From the NCBI GenBank assembly GCA_900757145.1, contig CAAEMT010000029.1, forward strand, positions 1 through 45,610: a stretch of 45,610 nt of DNA, read 5' to 3'. Shown piece by piece: positions 38,867 to 45,610 of the stretch. Origin of the DNA: Lachnospiraceae bacterium. Its GTDB lineage: Bacteria; Bacillota; Clostridia; Lachnospirales; Lachnospiraceae. The position numbers were made by a program, and so were the translations under genes. The notes under the pieces are model-generated. The model saw only the letters and a program-made list of their open reading frames with translations, was not told the origin of the DNA and did no database searches. Position 1 is the first letter of the stretch. Every line of letters begins with the position of its first letter.

Positions 38867-40471
38867 ATGGAACGGGTGACAGTTGATAAAACGGCCTCCA
38901 GAGGTATTGCGGTCGCGCCGGTGTATCTGTATCTGGAGCCGGATCTGACACCGGAGACAGGAAGTGTCGCAGCTGACGCGGTACAGGCAGAGGTGGACAA
39001 GTTCCTTGCGGCGAAAGCGGCAGTAGTGAAGGAACTTGAGGTCCTTGCTGAGACGAATGAGATCTTTGCGGCACATCTGGAGATCGCGGGAGATTTCATG
39101 CTGCAAGACGGCGTGGAAGGCAAGATAAATGGCGAGCAGAAAAATGCGCAGCAGGCTGTAAGCGAGACGATCGATGAGTTTGCGGTTATCTTTGAGTCTA
39201 TGGACGACGCTTATATGAAAGAGCGTGCCGCGGACATTAAGGATATCGGCAAGCGCTTGATGGCTGCCCTTAAAGGGGTGAAGCGCCCGGATCTCGGCGG
39301 ACTGACTGAGCCTGTCATTGTTGTAGCGCGCGATATGTATCCGTCTGATACAGTGAAGATCGATCCGACGCTCGTTAAGGGTATCCTCACAGAAGAGGGC
39401 GGTGTGACAAGCCATGTGTCTATCATTGCCAAGAGCATGGGTATACCGACTCTTGTAGGTGTAAAGGGTATTCTTTCCAAGGTTGAGGACGGTCAGACTG
39501 TCTGCATGGATGCAGGAGAAGGCGTGATCATCACAGCACCTGATGAAGCGGCAGTAAAAGAATACGAGGAAAAGCTGGCAGCTTATGAGAGTGAGCGCGC
39601 GCGGCTTGAGAGTCTGCGCGGTACTCCGGCAGTGACAAAAGATGGAAAAAGAATCTATCTTTGCGCAAATGTCGGAAATGCACAGGATATTAAGAATGCG
39701 CTTCCGATGAATATTGATGGCGTAGGACTGTTTCGAAGTGAGCTTTTGTACATGCAGAATACGCATTTCCCGACAGAGGAAGAGCAGTTTGCTGTATATA
39801 AAGAGGCTGCACAGCTTTCTTCCCAGGAACTTACGATTCGTACGCTTGATATCGGCGGAGACAAGGAGCTGTCCTACTATGAGTTCGAGAAAGAGGAGAA
39901 TCCGTTCCTCGGATGGAGAGCGATCCGTATTTCTCTCGATATGAAGGATATGTTTAAGGAGCAGCTTCGCGCGATCCTGCGTGCAAGTGCGTTCGGTCAT
40001 GTGCGCATCATGTTCCCGATGATCATTTCCATGGATGAGCTGCTTGATGCAAAGGCAGTCGTTGAAGAGTGCAAGGCAGAGCTGCGCGCAGAGGGTGTGG
40101 CATTTGATGAGAATATTGAGACAGGTATGATGATCGAGACTCCGGCGAGCGTGATGCTTGCAGATGAGTTCGCGAAGGAAGCAGATTTCTTCAGCATCGG
40201 TACGAACGACCTGACGCAGTATATTCTGGCAGTAGACCGTGGAAACAAAAAGATTGCGAACAAATACGATTACTTTAGTCCGGCAGTGTTGCGTGCGATC
40301 GGTCATGTGATTGAGGCAGGACATAAAGAGGGCATCAAGGTCGGTATGTGCGGTGAGATGGCAGGAGATCAGAAAGCAGTAAATATTCTGCTTGATCTTG
40401 GGCTTGATGAGTTCAGTATGTCAGCCGGAAGCATCGACTATGTAAGAGAACAGATATTAAACAGAGAGTAA
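38867..40471 (+). CDS. ptsI: PTS enzyme I
   Basis: This 534-residue protein autophosphorylates from PEP and donates to HPr. The HPr-binding helical domain is at about 30-140, the phospho-His183 in GGVTSHVSIIAKSMG, and the PEP-binding barrel carries GVGLFRSELLYM, TLDIGGDKELSYY, NPFLGWRAIRI, IGTNDLTQYILAVDRGN and GMCGEMAGD. It is somewhat shorter than the common 570 residues, mainly at the C-terminus. The start is one base after the ptsH stop. A strong terminator follows. Confidence 0.96.
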   Translation: MERVTVDKTASRGIAVAPVYLYLEPDLTPETGSVAADAVQAEVDKFLAAKAAVVKELEVLAETNEIFAAHLEIAGDFMLQDGVEGKINGEQKNAQQAVSETIDEFAVIFESMDDAYMKERAADIKDIGKRLMAALKGVKRPDLGGLTEPVIVVARDMYPSDTVKIDPTLVKGILTEEGGVTSHVSIIAKSMGIPTLVGVKGILSKVEDGQTVCMDAGEGVIITAPDEAAVKEYEEKLAAYESERARLESLRGTPAVTKDGKRIYLCANVGNAQDIKNALPMNIDGVGLFRSELLYMQNTHFPTEEEQFAVYKEAAQLSSQELTIRTLDIGGDKELSYYEFEKEENPFLGWRAIRISLDMKDMFKEQLRAILRASAFGHVRIMFPMIISMDELLDAKAVVEECKAELRAEGVAFDENIETGMMIETPASVMLADEFAKEADFFSIGTNDLTQYILAVDRGNKKIANKYDYFSPAVLRAIGHVIEAGHKEGIKVGMCGEMAGDQKAVNILLDLGLDEFSMSAGSIDYVREQILNRE

Positions 40472-40484
40472 GGCAGGAGCGAAA

Positions 40485-40526
40485 TCCCCTTTTGTCGGAC
40501 GAATGCGTCTGATAAAAGGGGTTTCT
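40485..40526 (+). terminator. Strong terminator after ptsHI
   Basis: A 16-bp stem pairs 40486-40501 with 40506-40521 (CCCCTTTT with AAAAGGGG outside, GACG with CGTC inside) around AATG, followed by TTTCTGTTT. Confidence 0.9.
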
Positions 40527-40527
40527 G

Positions 40528-40556
40528 TTTACAAAAGGCAATCGTTTTGTTAAAAT
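40528..40556 (+). promoter_or_regulatory. Sigma-A promoter of pgi
   Basis: TTTACA at 40528-40533 and TAAAAT at 40551-40556, spacer 17, right after the ptsHI terminator. Confidence 0.75.
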
Positions 40557-40641
40557 AGAGAAGAACGTCAAGGCGCAGCAGCCTGTTACAGGGAAAGTAT
40601 CAGGCGGATGTGCCGAAAACTACAAAAAGGAGAGGATAAAA

Positions 40642-41991
40642 ATGAGCAATACAGTCAAGTTCGATTATTCCAAGGCTTCCTGCTTTATTTCAGAGGCAGA
40701 AGTGGAGTCCATGAAGAAGATCGTGACGGATGCAAAAGAAGTTCTCACATCACGAACAGGCGCAGGAAACGATTTTCTCGGATGGCTTGATCTTCCGGTA
40801 AATTATGATAAAGAAGAGTTTGCGCGCATCAAAGCAGCGGCAGAAAAGATTAAGAGTGACAGCGAGGTGTTGATCGTTATCGGTATCGGTGGTTCATATC
40901 TCGGTGCGAGAGCGGCGATCGAGTTCCTTCGCCACAATTTTTATAATACAGTTTCTAAGGAAATCAGAAAGACGCCTGAGATCTATTTCGTAGGCAACAG
41001 CATCAGCAGCACTTATATCAAGCATCTGATTGATGTGATCGGCGACCGCGATTATTCGGTCAATGTAATTTCCAAGTCCGGTACGACGACGGAGCCTGCG
41101 ATTGCATTCCGTATTTTCAAAGAGATGATGGAGAAGAAGTACGGCAAGGCGGAGGCGGCAAAGAGGATTTACGCTACAACCGATAAGGCAAGAGGAGCAC
41201 TCAAGGTTCTTGCTTCTGAGGAAGGATACGAGACGTTCGTTGTACCGGATGATGTTGGCGGTCGTTTCTCCGTACTGACAGCAGTAGGGCTTCTTCCGAT
41301 TGCAGTCAGCGGTACAGACATTGACAAGCTTATGGCGGGAGCGGCAGCAGGGAGAAAACGCGCTCTGGAAAATGATTTCGAGGAGAATGATGCGCTCCAG
41401 TATGCGGCAATCCGAAACATCCTTCTTAGAAAAGGCAAGACAGTTGAGGTGCTTGCAAACTATGAGCCGAGCCTGCACTATGTATCTGAGTGGTGGAAAC
41501 AGCTCTACGGAGAGAGCGAGGGCAAGGACCAGAAGGGTATCTTCCCGGCATCAGTAGACCTGACGACAGACCTGCATTCTATGGGACAGTTTATCCAGGA
41601 CGGCAGCCGTATCATGTTTGAGACGGTGCTTAATGTCGAGGAGTCTCAGTGTGAGCTTACGATCGAAGCGGCAGAGGCTGACCTTGACGGACTGAATTAT
41701 CTGGCAGGAAAGACAGTAGATTTCGTAAATAAGAGCGCTATGAACGGTACGATTCTCGCGCATACAGACGGAAATGTGCCGAATCTGCGTATCGACATTC
41801 CTCGTCAGGACGAGGAGAGTCTTGGAGAGCTGTTTTACTTCTTCGAGTTTGCCTGCGGCGTGAGCGGCTACGTGCTTGGCGTAAATCCGTTCAATCAGCC
41901 GGGCGTAGAGAGCTACAAGAGAAATATGTTCGCTCTGCTTGGCAAGCCGGGATATGAGAAGGAGAGAGAAGAGCTTCTGAAACGCCTGTAA
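40642..41991 (+). CDS. pgi: Glucose-6-phosphate isomerase
   Basis: This 449-residue enzyme interconverts glucose 6-phosphate and fructose 6-phosphate and has the shorter Firmicute length. Diagnostic blocks are VIGIGGSYLGARAAIEFL, VISKSGTTTEPAIAFR (phosphate-binding), GGRFSVLTAVGLLPIA, SLHYVSEWWKQLYGESEGK with the catalytic Glu, and FNQPGVESYKRNMF. AAAAAGGAGAGG precedes the ATG. It lies between ptsI and nagB, each with its own signals, a genomic group serving entry of PTS sugars into glycolysis. Confidence 0.97.
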   Translation: MSNTVKFDYSKASCFISEAEVESMKKIVTDAKEVLTSRTGAGNDFLGWLDLPVNYDKEEFARIKAAAEKIKSDSEVLIVIGIGGSYLGARAAIEFLRHNFYNTVSKEIRKTPEIYFVGNSISSTYIKHLIDVIGDRDYSVNVISKSGTTTEPAIAFRIFKEMMEKKYGKAEAAKRIYATTDKARGALKVLASEEGYETFVVPDDVGGRFSVLTAVGLLPIAVSGTDIDKLMAGAAAGRKRALENDFEENDALQYAAIRNILLRKGKTVEVLANYEPSLHYVSEWWKQLYGESEGKDQKGIFPASVDLTTDLHSMGQFIQDGSRIMFETVLNVEESQCELTIEAAEADLDGLNYLAGKTVDFVNKSAMNGTILAHTDGNVPNLRIDIPRQDEESLGELFYFFEFACGVSGYVLGVNPFNQPGVESYKRNMFALLGKPGYEKEREELLKRL

Positions 41992-42142
41992 TATCTGAAA
42001 TATCGGTAACAGACAATAACTGTTCCAATCAGTAAACAGGTAAATTCCGGTGTTTTGCTGTGTCGGTTAGTACGACGGATAATAAGTTTCTGCTATATTC
42101 GCTGTACTATATTATAAAAACTCAAAAAAGGAGAAGATAGCG

Positions 42143-42874
42143 ATGAGAATTTACAAAATGAAAGATTACGCAGAAATGAGCAGAAAAGCAGCGGCAGTAA
42201 TGGCGGCAGAGATCGTTGCAAAGCCGGACTGCGTACTGGGACTGGCTACAGGTTCTACGCCGATCGGACTGTACAAGCAGCTCGTAGAGTGGTACAAGAG
42301 CGGCGATCTGGACTTCTCAGAAGTGACTACAGTGAATCTTGACGAGTACAAGGGACTTCCGAAGGAGAATGACCAGAGCTATTATTACTTCATGAACGAC
42401 AATCTGTTTTCTCATGTGAACGTAGATAAGAGCCGTACTTTCCTGCCGGATGGTACAGAGCCGGATGCGGAAAAAGCATGCCGTGAGTATGACGAGATCG
42501 TTCGCTCTACAGGCGGAGCAGACATTCAGCTTCTCGGTCTGGGACACAACGGTCATATCGGTTTTAATGAGCCGAGCGATATATTTAAGAAGAATACGCA
42601 CTGTGTAAACCTGACAGAGAGTACGATCAAGGCAAATACACGTTTCTTCGCATCAGAGGCAGACGTTCCGCGTCAGGCATACACAATGGGTATCGGTACG
42701 ATCATGTCAGCAAAGAAGATTCTTGTCGTTGCATCAGGCGCAGACAAGGCAGATGCAGTTTACAAGTCCTTCTTCGGACCGATCACACCGCAGGTACAGG
42801 GATCTGTGCTTCAGCTTCATCCGAACGTAGTTGTAGTGGCAGATGAGGCAGCTCTGTCAAAGTGCGATCTGTAA
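42143..42874 (+). CDS. nagB: Glucosamine-6-phosphate deaminase
   Basis: This 243-residue enzyme converts glucosamine 6-phosphate to fructose 6-phosphate and ammonia. LGLATGSTPIGLYKQL binds phosphate, TVNLDEYKGL holds the catalytic Asp, LLGLGHNGHIGFNEP the active-site His and Asn, and MGIGTIMSAKKILV follows. AAAAAAGGAGAAG lies before the ATG. No nagA or transporter is adjacent. A TATATTATAAAA stretch near 42107-42119 may be its promoter -10, without a clear -35. Confidence 0.97.
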   Translation: MRIYKMKDYAEMSRKAAAVMAAEIVAKPDCVLGLATGSTPIGLYKQLVEWYKSGDLDFSEVTTVNLDEYKGLPKENDQSYYYFMNDNLFSHVNVDKSRTFLPDGTEPDAEKACREYDEIVRSTGGADIQLLGLGHNGHIGFNEPSDIFKKNTHCVNLTESTIKANTRFFASEADVPRQAYTMGIGTIMSAKKILVVASGADKADAVYKSFFGPITPQVQGSVLQLHPNVVVVADEAALSKCDL

Positions 42875-43194
42875 TTAGGTGCGATGGAGATATAATACAT
42901 TTTGCAGTTAATAGATTGGAAAAGAGAGTATTTTTGCTAGCTTCATAAAAATGAAATAAATCAGCACTGCCGCAAAAGGAGTTTTCGTAGGAGAAAATTT
43001 GTTTGCGGCAGTTTTGCTGCATATAGACAGTTTCGGTAAAACTGTTATTTTACATTTTCAGAACGTGCATCTTTTGGCGCATAAAAATAATAAAATAAAA
43101 ATAATATGTTGCATATATAAACAAAATAGGATATAATTGGACTAATAAGGCATGATTGAATATTTTATTATTTTACAGCTGTAAGGAGGCGTCA
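42875..43194 (+). terminator. nagB-rpn intergenic region with two terminator-like hairpins
   Basis: ACTGCCGCAAA (42966-42976) pairs with TTTGCGGCAGT (43002-43012), ending in TTTTG. A second small hairpin at about 43026-43046 (ACAGTTT with AAACTGT) is followed by TATTTTAC. The remainder up to the promoter at 43109 is A/T-rich with no ORF. Confidence 0.75.
43109..43137 (+). promoter_or_regulatory. Promoter of the Rpn-type gene
   Basis: TTGCAT at 43109-43114 and a perfect TATAAT at 43132-43137, spacer 17, about 57 bases before the ATG. Confidence 0.75.
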
Positions 43195-44357
43195 ATGAGC
43201 AAAACGTTAAAGCAACATTTTCCTATGATCCGTGATCGGTTGGAACTGCAAATGGAGATAGAAAGCAATCCTGACCTGAAAGCAGTATTTGAAAGCTGGA
43301 TTCCCGAACGTCAAAAGGAATTCCTTGATATTTGCACAGGTGTACGTGGGATGAAGTTCCTTTACGATTCCTTTTTTAAGGAGATATTAAATCCTGAATA
43401 CACGCCGGAGCGTCTTGAATCGCTTCTCTCGATTTTGCTAAGAGAAGATGTTACAATTCTCGAAACACTGCCTGCCGATTCTACAAGGATAGCAGACGAG
43501 ACTTCGCTTCTCATTATGGACATTGTAGTTCGTTTGAGTGACGGAACAATTGTCAATCTGGAGGTTCAAAAAATCGGATACAGGTTCCCGGGTGCGCGAA
43601 GCGCCTTCTATTCTGCTGATTTACTCTTACGTCAGTACAAACGAAGCCGCAGTGAACAAAAACGTCTGAACAAAAATTTCAATTATAAAAATATTAAAGG
43701 TGTATACACTATCATTTTTTTGAACACAGTCCAACATCGTTTCATGAATTCCCAGACAGTTATCTTCATTATTTTGAGCAGGTCTCCGATACTGGTCTAA
43801 GGCTTGATCTTTTACAAAAATATCTTTTTATTCCGCTTGACATCTTCAAAGAAAAGCAACAAAATAAAGATAAGAAAATAGAAGGCATATTAGAGGCGTG
43901 GCTGACGTTCTTAAGCGAAGATGATCCCGAGAAGATTTTGCATCTAATTGAGACATATCCGCAGTTTAAAGCAATGTATGAAGACGCGTACAGCCTTTGC
44001 CTCAACGTCGAGGAGGTAATGCAGATGTTTTCAAAAGAATTGGCGGAGTTGGATCGGAATACGGTGCAGTTGATGATCGATGAGATGGAGGAAGAGCTGG
44101 AAGGCAAAAGAAAAGAGCTGGAGGGCGCGAGTAAAGAGCTGGAGAGCGCGAGTAAAGAGCTGGAGAGCGCGAGTAAAGAGCTGGAGAGTAAAAGCAAAGA
44201 ACTGGAGAGTAAAAGCAAAGAGCTGGAGGGATTGCGGTTAAAGGAAGTTGAAATGATTACTCGCATATATCATTCAGTGCAGGATATAAAAAAAGCGGCA
44301 GAAATGCTTGGTATTCCTGAGCAGGAGGTAAAAGAAGCGGTAGAGTACGCAAAATAA
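43195..44357 (+). pseudogene. Rpn-type PD-(D/E)XK nuclease gene with frameshift in a T7 run
   Basis: Frame 1 from ATG 43195 (AAGGAGG at 43183-43189) reads an Rpn/YhgA-like protein: FLYDSFFKEILNPEY and the nuclease-type DIVVRLSDGTIVNLEVQ (D..ExQ). After GVYTII the frame runs into seven T (43715-43721); shifting back one base restores FFEHSPTSFHEFPDSYLHYF and then PLDIFKEKQ-ILEAWLTFLSEDDPEKI to a stop at 44357. The restored protein is about 387 residues, the usual family length, with a coiled-coil tail. The slip site reads T TTT TTG, a slippery heptamer, so programmed frameshifting or polymerase slippage is possible; simple decay is the alternative. Confidence 0.8.
44107..44232 (+). repeat. 21-bp tandem repeats encoding a heptad coiled coil
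   Basis: About six units of 21 bp encode KELEGAS, KELESAS, KELESAS, KELESKS, KELESKS and KELEGLR. The unit is a multiple of three, so gain or loss of copies lengthens or shortens the coiled coil without changing frame. Confidence 0.92.
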
Positions 44358-44372
44358 AGAATCAGAGAAAAC

Positions 44373-44430
44373 AAAACAGGAGGCTGCAAAATATATTCCG
44401 ACCAGATATATTTTGTGCCTCCTGTTTTAT
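44373..44430. terminator. Bidirectional terminator between rpn-type gene and plsC
   Basis: A long stem pairs AAAACAGGAGGC...CAAAATATAT (44373-44396) with ATATATTTTG..GCCTCCTGTTTT (44406-44427), with one small asymmetric bulge. A and T runs at the ends serve both converging genes. Confidence 0.88.
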
Positions 44431-44450
44431 ACGGCTGCGAATCTGATTTT

Positions 44451-45191
44451 TCAGACTGCCTCCTCGTTTTTCTTCAATGTTTCTTCGATAATGTTCTGTA
44501 CATATTTTCCGATAAATTTCTGATCCTCGCGGGAAAGCTCCTTCGGATAGATCGGCTTACCGTATTCAATGATTACATGTGCCGGACGGATACGCGGAAA
44601 CTGGTCTTCAAACAGGGAAGAGGAATTGCTGATGCATACCGGAACGATCGGGCAGCCTGATTTTGTCGCGATCTTGAAGGAACCCTCATGGAATGGGAGC
44701 AGTTCAAGCTCGCTTTCATTTTTGCTGCGCGTACCTTCCGGAAAGATCATAATCGATATTCCCTCTTTGACTTTCTCGATTGCAGCAAGAATCGTTTTTA
44801 AGCCCTCGCGGATGTCGGAACGGTCGAGAAACTGGCAGTGAAGGAATTTCATCCAGGTGGACAGGAGCGGTATTTTAAGCATTTCCTTTTTCGCCACATA
44901 TCCTGTCAGTCTCCTGCAGCGTGCGTAAGTAAGTACAATATCAAAATAACTGCGGTGATTTCCAATATACAGGACTGCCTGATCGCAAGGAATATTCTCT
45001 TCTCCGATCACGGTCAGCTTTACGCCGGAGATCAGGATCACCACCTTAAAGCCGAACTGTACGATGCGCAGCGAAGAAATATCGCGTGCCTTTGGATTGA
45101 ATTTTCCGATAATCCACTCTGCCAGAAAAAGGGGAATGGACAGTACGAGAAAAATCACAAGAAAAATCACTATAAGTATAAAACGGATCAT
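44451..45191 (-). CDS. plsC: 1-acyl-sn-glycerol-3-phosphate acyltransferase
   Basis: This 246-residue membrane enzyme acylates lysophosphatidic acid to phosphatidic acid. An N-terminal membrane segment (about 3-25) is followed by the catalytic NHRSYFDIV (HX4D), a second hydrophobic stretch, the FPEGTRSKNESE acceptor motif and VPVCISNSS. The start is preceded by GAGGTTG about 10 bases upstream. It is the usual PlsC length and stands alone between converging and unrelated genes. Confidence 0.94.
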   Translation of the reverse strand: MIRFILIVIFLVIFLVLSIPLFLAEWIIGKFNPKARDISSLRIVQFGFKVVILISGVKLTVIGEENIPCDQAVLYIGNHRSYFDIVLTYARCRRLTGYVAKKEMLKIPLLSTWMKFLHCQFLDRSDIREGLKTILAAIEKVKEGISIMIFPEGTRSKNESELELLPFHEGSFKIATKSGCPIVPVCISNSSSLFEDQFPRIRPAHVIIEYGKPIYPKELSREDQKFIGKYVQNIIEETLKKNEEAV

Positions 45192-45270
45192 GGTATCAAC
45201 CTCTTTATATAGAATGCTGCTGCAGTATACGCATGCACGTATGATGCGGCGCCGGGAAAGCTGCTAGGCT

Positions 45271-45610
45271 CTAGCGGTTGTATAGCTGCGTAGTACGGAG
45301 CAGCCACTCACAGCGCTCTTTTGTAAGCGCGTCTTTTGTATAGCGGAATGTCCAGTTTGCAGCAGCTACGCCCGGACAGTTCATGCGCGCTTCGCTGCCG
45401 AGTGTAAGCAGATCCTGCATCGGAAAGATCGCGTATTTTGCAATGCTTCCCATACAGAAGCGGATAAAATCGAGACTTACAAGATTGCCGTCTGTATTAC
45501 CCATGCGGCGGATGCGGTCACGGACAATCTCCGGCTGTACGGCATACCATCCCATCGTTGTGTCGTTGTCGTGCGTTCCCGTATAGCAGATACAGTTTGT
45601 CGTAGTATAA
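45271..45610 (-). CDS. malQ: 4-alpha-glucanotransferase, C-terminal part (cut by window end)
   Basis: About 112 codons are visible, running off the right edge. YTGTHDNDTTMGWY is the catalytic-region motif of GH77 amylomaltases, and AIFPMQDLLTLGSEARMNCPG followed by ANWTFR is the family's C-terminal signature. The stop is TAG at 45273-45271. The enzyme transfers glucan segments between maltodextrins and would work with the glgC/glgD products. The start lies outside the window. Confidence 0.93.
   Translation of the reverse strand, partial: YTTTNCICYTGTHDNDTTMGWYAVQPEIVRDRIRRMGNTDGNLVSLDFIRFCMGSIAKYAIFPMQDLLTLGSEARMNCPGVAAANWTFRYTKDALTKERCEWLLRTTQLYNR

Noticed and set aside
38822..40324. 500-codon ORF antisense to ptsI
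   Set aside because: It is a shadow of the codon bias of ptsI; composition is unlike a real protein and there is no start signal.
44107..44232. Regular 21-bp repeats considered as a CRISPR array
   Set aside because: Units are contiguous with no spacers and lie in frame inside a coding region.

Overview
The window reads as chromosome of a gut Lachnospiraceae (Clostridium cluster XIVa) Firmicute. Support comes from strong AGGAGG-type ribosome sites, TTGACA-N17-TATAAT-like promoters, a type III glutamine synthetase, the paired glgC/glgD of clostridia, spoVG, a DnaD-domain/DnaI-like replication pair beside murC, the YhaO/YhaN pair and many membrane-kinase and zinc-ribbon genes of that family. 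I assign it no further than family. No rRNA, tRNA, CRISPR array or prophage was seen.

Layout. 1-5150: a sugar-utilisation cluster (RbsK-like PfkB kinase, DeoR-type repressor, two Gfo/Idh/MocA oxidoreductases, AlsK-like ROK kinase) preceded by inverted repeats. 5367-9936: type III glutamine synthetase, then Lon protease with a CIRCE operator directly before its start. 10063-15044: PucR/CdaR-type regulator, carboxy-terminal processing protease, a sigma-70-like protein lacking region 4, and pyruvate kinase. 15275-18352: OmpR-type response regulator and a large membrane histidine kinase. 18462-21930: zinc-ribbon membrane protein, DUF5685-type protein, a 134-bp palindromic element, a J-domain protein with a cysteine-rich tail, then O-acetylhomoserine sulfhydrylase.

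22032-26806 is an accessory, partly decayed zone: acetyltransferases, a small P-loop kinase, a type I toxin-antitoxin locus with a 35-residue toxin, an IS200/IS605 element with intact TnpB but truncated TnpA, a frameshifted acetyltransferase fragment, an alpha/beta hydrolase scrap and a stand-alone FakA-like domain. 26864-30428 holds DNA-repair genes (YhaO/YhaN-like, endonuclease IV). On the minus strand follow prs, a DnaI-like loader, a DnaD protein and murC. 35690-42874 is central sugar metabolism: glgC-glgD, spoVG with a non-ATG start, ptsH-ptsI, pgi, nagB. The end carries a frameshifted Rpn-type nuclease with 21-bp coding repeats, plsC and the 3' end of malQ.

Working together: PTS phosphotransfer, pgi, nagB and pyk feed glycolysis; glgC/glgD and malQ handle storage glucan; the 5' cluster would phosphorylate and oxidise a rarer sugar, possibly allose- or ribose-related, with its transporter outside the window. 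The observations most worth a second look are the type I toxin locus abutted by the TnpB element, the truncated sigma-like protein, the zinc-ribbon/DUF5685/J-protein cluster, CIRCE at lon, and the spoVG start codon.
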